Both the position numbers and the translations under genes were made by a program. The notes below the pieces were generated by a model. The model ran no database searches, was not told the origin of the DNA, and saw only the letters and a list, made by a program, of their open reading frames with translations. From CAKSIW01 sp045576435 (lineage in GTDB: Bacteria; Bacillota; Clostridia; Monoglobales; Monoglobaceae), in the NCBI GenBank assembly GCA_045576435.1, contig JAZNGL010000019.1:1-8409 (forward strand): a stretch of DNA of 8,409 nt. The letters are read 5' to 3'. The first letter of the stretch is position 1. The number at the start of each line of letters is the position of its first letter. Positions 5,348-8,409 of the stretch are shown here, one piece after another.

Positions 5348-5753
5348 AGTTCATTTTGGCTTGAAAGGCAGCGGTAAAACAAAAAAATTGATTGATGATG
5401 TTAACAGAGCAATCAATGAAGAGAAAGGCAATGTGGTTTGTATTACCGAAGGCAATCGTCTGATGCACGATATCGACAGAGAAGCAAGAATGGTAAACAC
5501 CGAACAGTTTGATATAAAGAATTTTGATGTGTTTGTTGGTATGCTTTGCGGAATAATTGCTCAGGATTTTGATGTGACACATATTTTTATTGACAGTGTT
5601 TTCAAGAGTGTTCCGAGTGAAAGCGTGGCTAATATTGATTGCTTGATTTCTGCATTAGAGATGTTAGAAAAGAAATTTGATGTATCCTTTACTCTTATGG
5701 TTAGTGCAGATGTGGCAGAGGCAACAGAATTGGTTAAAAAATATATAGCGTAA
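5340..5753 (+). CDS. Conserved small P-loop NTPase-like protein of unknown function
   Basis: A 137-residue soluble protein with a clear Walker A motif at residues 7-14 (GLKGSGKT) and a probable Walker B at 82-85 (IFID). No signal peptide or membrane span is seen. I recall similar short proteins across Clostridia, often loosely labelled ATP-binding or twitching-motility PilT-like; nothing here supports a motility role. No other catalytic or recognition domain is visible: the rest is a plain alternation of strands and helices, so ATP/GTP binding is likely and the role unknown. Start: ATG 5340 is preceded at 7 bases by AAGGGCGG; an in-frame ATG at 5322 has no ribosome binding site and would add six residues before the usual M(I)-strand opening. 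It has its own promoter after pgi and is separated from thrC by a hairpin with a T-run. Confidence 0.8.
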   Translation: MIKVHFGLKGSGKTKKLIDDVNRAINEEKGNVVCITEGNRLMHDIDREARMVNTEQFDIKNFDVFVGMLCGIIAQDFDVTHIFIDSVFKSVPSESVANIDCLISALEMLEKKFDVSFTLMVSADVAEATELVKKYIA

Positions 5754-5773
5754 GCTTTATATTATTCGGATAT

Positions 5774-5841
5774 GCAGATATTGGAGCGGTCGGTTTTACG
5801 TGTTTTTCGTAAAATTCGGTTTTGCTCCTTTCTGCTTTTTT
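5774..5841 (+). terminator. Long interrupted hairpin with T-run before thrC (terminator or attenuator)
   Basis: Nested stems pair GCAG (5774-5777) with CTGC (5832-5835), GGAGC (5783-5787) with GCTCC (5824-5828), and TTTTACG (5794-5800) with CGTAAAA (5808-5814). Internal loops lie between them, and six T residues follow (5836-5841). The shape fits an intrinsic terminator for the P-loop gene. I find no convincing promoter between it and thrC, so it may control read-through into thrC. The T-box consensus (TGGNACCGCG) is absent. CGGTTTT occurs twice inside (5791-5797 and 5817-5823). Confidence 0.65.
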
Positions 5842-5880
5842 ATATCAGGTGTTGTTTTTACTGAAAGGGGAATATAAAAA

Positions 5881-7374
5881 ATGCAATATATGAGTACCAG
5901 AAACAAAAAATTAACAGTTGAAGCTGCAGAGGCAATAAAAAAGGGATTGTCGAATGAAGGCGGCTTATTTGTTCCTGAAAAAATTCCATCAATATCAACT
6001 GATGATTTGAAGGAGCTTATTGATATGAGTTATATCGATAGGGCTGTTAGTGTTTTGAGCAAATATTTAACAGATTTTTCAGAGAGTGAGTTGCGTGATT
6101 GTGCTGAAAATGCATATAGCAATAAAAAATTTGGTGGAGCAAATCCTGCACCGCTTGTGAGTCTTGGCGATGGAATTAATGTTCTTGAACTTTGGCATGG
6201 CCCAACTTGTGCGTTTAAGGATATGGCGCTTCAGATTTTACCACATTTTCTCACTAAATCTATGAAAAAGACAAATGAGGATAAAACAGTTGTTATTCTT
6301 GTTGCAACATCCGGAGATACAGGTAAAGCGGCGCTGGAAGGCTTTAAAGACGTTGACGGAACAAAAATAGTTGTTTTTTATCCTAGTGATGGTGTTAGTG
6401 AAATTCAAAAGCTTCAAATGATTACTCAGGAAGGTAAAAATGTTTTTGTTTCAGGTATAGAGGGCAATTTTGATGATGCTCAAACAGGTGTTAAAACAAT
6501 TTTCACCGATGAAAACGCAAAGAAGAACTTTTTGGAAAGCGGTGCCGTTTTGTCATCAGCTAATTCAATTAATTGGGGTCGTCTTGTTCCACAAATAGTT
6601 TATTACATATCTGCATATTGTGATATGGTGAAGAGCAATCAGGTAAAGCTTGGCGAAGAAATCAATGTATGCGTTCCAACAGGCAATTTTGGAAACATTC
6701 TTGCGGCATATTATGCTGAAAAAATGGGGATTCCGATAAAGAAACTCATTTGCGCATCAAATTCAAATAATGTTTTAACCGAGTTTATCAAAAATGGTGA
6801 ATATGACAGAAATCGTGAATTCTACACGACAATATCTCCTTCTATGGATATTTTAATTTCAAGCAACCTTGAAAGACTCCTTTTTGACCTTTGCGGAAAC
6901 GATGATGAAAAGGTTAATAAGTGGATGAATGATTTGAAAGAGAGCGGTAGATATACTTTGCCCGATGAAATGAAGAAAGCGGTTTCAAAATTCTTCTGGG
7001 CAGGTTGTTGTGATGATTCTGCAACCAAAAAGTGTATTTTAGCGACAAAAGAAAAATATGACTATACAATTGACACACACACAGCCGTGGCTTTTGATGT
7101 TTATAAGCAATATAAAGAAGAAACCAAGGATGAAACGCCAACGGTTATTGCATCAACAGCAAGTCCGTTCAAATTTAACCAAAGTGTTTTGTCTGCATTA
7201 AATGTGAAAACCGATGGTAAGAATGATTTTGAGTTACTTGAACTTCTTGCAGAGGTATCCAAAATGGATATTCCAACATCTCTTGTTGAACTTAAAAACA
7301 AAGAGAAGAGATTTAAAGGTGTTTGCAAAAAGGATAAATTGCTCGAAACGGTTGATAGCTTTGTTAGAAACTAA
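5881..7374 (+). CDS. thrC: Threonine synthase
   Basis: PLP-dependent cytoplasmic enzyme converting O-phosphohomoserine to threonine, the last step of threonine biosynthesis. The protein has 497 residues, in the range of the longer ThrC class. The N-terminal STRNKKLTVEAAEAIKKGLSNEGGLFVP is typical of ThrC. The PLP lysine is Lys113 in HGPTCAFKDMALQ. ATSGDTGKAA (142-151) and PTGNFGNILA (266-275, cofactor phosphate binding) follow in order. A Thr-rich DTHTAVAFDVY motif and a C-terminal ASTASPFKF motif are also family features. The start ATG 5881 is supported by AAAGGGG 10 bases upstream and by the match of MQYMSTRN to the usual MxYxSTRN opening. No other threonine-pathway gene (hom, thrB) is nearby. 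A hairpin with a T-run lies 39 bases upstream. The phosphoesterase gene follows after 33 bases with no terminator. Confidence 0.97.
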   Translation: MQYMSTRNKKLTVEAAEAIKKGLSNEGGLFVPEKIPSISTDDLKELIDMSYIDRAVSVLSKYLTDFSESELRDCAENAYSNKKFGGANPAPLVSLGDGINVLELWHGPTCAFKDMALQILPHFLTKSMKKTNEDKTVVILVATSGDTGKAALEGFKDVDGTKIVVFYPSDGVSEIQKLQMITQEGKNVFVSGIEGNFDDAQTGVKTIFTDENAKKNFLESGAVLSSANSINWGRLVPQIVYYISAYCDMVKSNQVKLGEEINVCVPTGNFGNILAAYYAEKMGIPIKKLICASNSNNVLTEFIKNGEYDRNREFYTTISPSMDILISSNLERLLFDLCGNDDEKVNKWMNDLKESGRYTLPDEMKKAVSKFFWAGCCDDSATKKCILATKEKYDYTIDTHTAVAFDVYKQYKEETKDETPTVIASTASPFKFNQSVLSALNVKTDGKNDFELLELLAEVSKMDIPTSLVELKNKEKRFKGVCKKDKLLETVDSFVRN

Positions 7375-7393
7375 AGTAATATCTGAATAAAAT

Positions 7394-7400
7394 GGGAGGA
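7394..7400 (+). promoter_or_regulatory. Ribosome binding site fixing a TTG start
   Basis: GGGAGGA lies seven bases before TTG 7408. The ATG at 7401 directly abuts the site and is out of frame with the conserved protein, so TTG is the likely start. Confidence 0.75.
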
Positions 7401-7407
7401 ATGAGCT

Positions 7408-8100
7408 TTGTCGATTTATGCGTTGTCGGATTTGCATTTGTCTTTGGGCACAGACAAGCCTATGGATGTTTTTGGTGACAAGTGGGAAAACTATAGCGAA
7501 AAAATTTACGAGAATTGGCAAAGTATTGTTACCAAAGATGATTTGGTGATTGTTCCCGGTGACGTTTCTTGGGGGACTTATCTTGAGGATGCTGTCAGAG
7601 ATTTTGATTTTTTAGATAAACTCAATGGGCAAAAGGTAATTATGAAAGGAAATCATGATTATTGGTGGACAACCTTGAGAAAAATGGAGAAATTTCTTGA
7701 GGATAACGAATTTGAGACAATAAGAATTGTTCACAATACGGCAATTGAATTTGAAAACACAGCAATTTGTGGAACGCGGGGATGGACCTTGCAGGAGACA
7801 GATAATAAAGAAAACATAAAAATCGTTGACAGAGAGCGAAAACGTTTGATACTTTCTTTGGAGGAGGCGCGGCGGTTAAAAAAGGACAGAATCGTTGTTG
7901 GGATGCACTATCCTCCGATAGATAACACAGGCGCAGATAATGGATTTATTGAAATAATGAAAAATTATGGGGTAAGTTGTTGCGTTTATGGACATTTACA
8001 TTCATATGCACAAAAAAATGCAGTAGTCGGTGTGGTTGATGGCATAGAATTAAAGCTTGTTGCTTGTGATTATGTTAATTTTACACCAATTTTGGTATAA
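7408..8100 (+). CDS. Calcineurin-like metallophosphoesterase (COG1768-like)
   Basis: A 230-residue cytoplasmic protein with all motifs of the two-metal phosphoesterase fold: SDLHL (Asp8, His10), GDVSWG (Asp52), GNHDYWW (Asn82, His83), GMHYPP (His167) and YGHLHS (His196, His198). It therefore probably hydrolyses a phosphomonoester or phosphodiester with Mn, Fe or similar metals. The substrate cannot be told from sequence. Tryptophans after GNHD and a GTRGW segment (122-126) resemble a Firmicute group of predicted phosphohydrolases I recall as COG1768, not the YfcE or exonuclease SbcD groups. No signal peptide or membrane span is present. The start is TTG at 7408, chosen because GGGAGGA lies 7 bases upstream and the product then opens MSIYALSDLHLS as expected. 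It follows thrC by 33 bases without a terminator and is probably co-transcribed, though a link to threonine synthesis is not evident. Confidence 0.9.
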   Translation: MSIYALSDLHLSLGTDKPMDVFGDKWENYSEKIYENWQSIVTKDDLVIVPGDVSWGTYLEDAVRDFDFLDKLNGQKVIMKGNHDYWWTTLRKMEKFLEDNEFETIRIVHNTAIEFENTAICGTRGWTLQETDNKENIKIVDRERKRLILSLEEARRLKKDRIVVGMHYPPIDNTGADNGFIEIMKNYGVSCCVYGHLHSYAQKNAVVGVVDGIELKLVACDYVNFTPILV

Positions 8101-8148
8101 AAGTATAAAAAATTGCCCAGTTATTTGAAAAAAACATCAAAATAGCTA

Positions 8149-8177
8149 TTGTCAAGAGGAAATAAATGTGATATAAT
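8149..8177 (+). promoter_or_regulatory. Strong extended -10 promoter of tig
   Basis: TTGTCA (8149-8154) and a perfect TATAAT (8172-8177) are spaced by 17 bases, with TG at 8169-8170 forming an extended -10. Transcription would start near 8184, giving a leader of about 66 bases. In that leader TTTGGC (8214-8219) can pair with GCCGAA (8202-8207). Confidence 0.8.
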
Positions 8178-8249
8178 TATAGCCAAATGATAAAAAGTGA
8201 AGCCGAAGTTTGTTTTGGCGGTAAGAGATGTAAGAGAGGAATGTTTTAA

Positions 8250-8409
8250 ATGAGTACAGTAGAAAAAACAGAAAAGAATGTTGTTAGCTTTGAATTTTCA
8301 GTAAGTGGCGAAGAGTTCTGCGCTGCAATAGAAAAAGCTTACAAAAAGAACGTAGGCAAAATTAACGTTCAGGGCTTTAGACGCGGTAAGGCTCCACGTC
8401 AAATTATTG
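8250..8409 (+). CDS. tig: Trigger factor, N-terminal part (cut by window edge)
   Basis: Ribosome-bound chaperone and peptidyl-prolyl isomerase that meets nascent chains at the exit tunnel. Only 53 full codons are visible: MSTVEKTEKNVVSFEFSVS opens the ribosome-binding domain. NVQGFRRGKAPRQII carries the family's GFR+GKAPR signature, the loop that docks on ribosomal protein L23. The start ATG at 8250 is preceded at 9 bases by GAGAGGA; an ATG at 8241 meets a stop after two codons. A strong promoter stands upstream, separating the gene from the phosphoesterase. In many Firmicutes clpP and clpX follow tig; that part lies outside the window. The PPIase and C-terminal domains are not visible. Confidence 0.95.
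   Translation, partial: MSTVEKTEKNVVSFEFSVSGEEFCAAIEKAYKKNVGKINVQGFRRGKAPRQII

Noticed and set aside
5754..5880. T-box leader for thrC
   Set aside because: The conserved antiterminator sequence TGGNACCGCG and the stem I motifs are missing, and the region is too short.
7401..7403. ATG at 7401 as the phosphoesterase start
   Set aside because: It is out of frame with the conserved SDLHL protein and abuts the GGGAGGA site.
8101..8148. Terminator after the phosphoesterase gene
   Set aside because: Only a 5-bp TTTGA/TCAAA pairing (8124-8138 area) is seen, without GC pairs or a T-run.
1..8409. Mobile elements, CRISPR arrays, toxin-antitoxin or defence genes
   Set aside because: No transposase, integrase, terminal repeats, spaced repeats or defence domains were seen; every sizeable region is filled by a core gene.

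Overview
The window is a stretch of AT-rich chromosome from an endospore-forming, low-GC Firmicute, most likely a member of the Clostridia. Two things point there: the sporulation pair spoIIGA-sigE with a cwlD-type germination amidase beside it, and GAGG-type ribosome binding sites with occasional GTG and TTG starts. All ten protein-coding genes can be assigned to a family. Eight are intact; nagB is cut by the left edge and tig by the right edge. I see no rRNA, tRNA, mobile element, CRISPR array or phage gene. The longest gap between genes is 257 bases.

Left part (1-1465, + strand): the 3' part of nagB (glucosamine-6-phosphate deaminase) ends at a strong hairpin terminator. cwlD (spore-cortex amidase) starts four bases after the terminator's T-run. 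The 3' arm of that hairpin is also the cwlD ribosome binding site, and a sequence resembling a sigma-E promoter lies across the hairpin with its -10 in the loop.

Sporulation block (1455-3081, - strand): spoIIGA, the membrane aspartic protease that activates pro-sigma-E, overlaps sigE by 29 bases. sigE in turn runs tail to tail into cwlD with an 11-base overlap. sigG, which usually follows sigE, is absent from this position. Upstream of spoIIGA is a promoter resembling the Bacillus spoIIG promoter: a perfect TATAAT, an overlong spacer of about 21 bases, and a Spo0A-box-like sequence at -35.

Central part (3082-5236, + strand): a divergent promoter and a leader of about 140 bases precede ppa (family I pyrophosphatase). 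pgi (glucose-6-phosphate isomerase) follows 23 bases later, so the two probably form an operon.

Right part (5237-8409, + strand): a small P-loop protein of unknown role has its own promoter and possibly a 16-codon upstream ORF. A long hairpin with a T-run separates it from thrC (threonine synthase), which is followed after 33 bases by a metallophosphoesterase with a TTG start. A strong extended -10 promoter then drives tig (trigger factor).

The gene content is ordinary. I do not see an undescribed multi-gene system. The points worth a second look are regulatory: the sigma-E-like promoter embedded in the nagB terminator, the spoIIG-type promoter, the unassigned ppa leader, the hairpin before thrC, and the uncharacterised P-loop protein.
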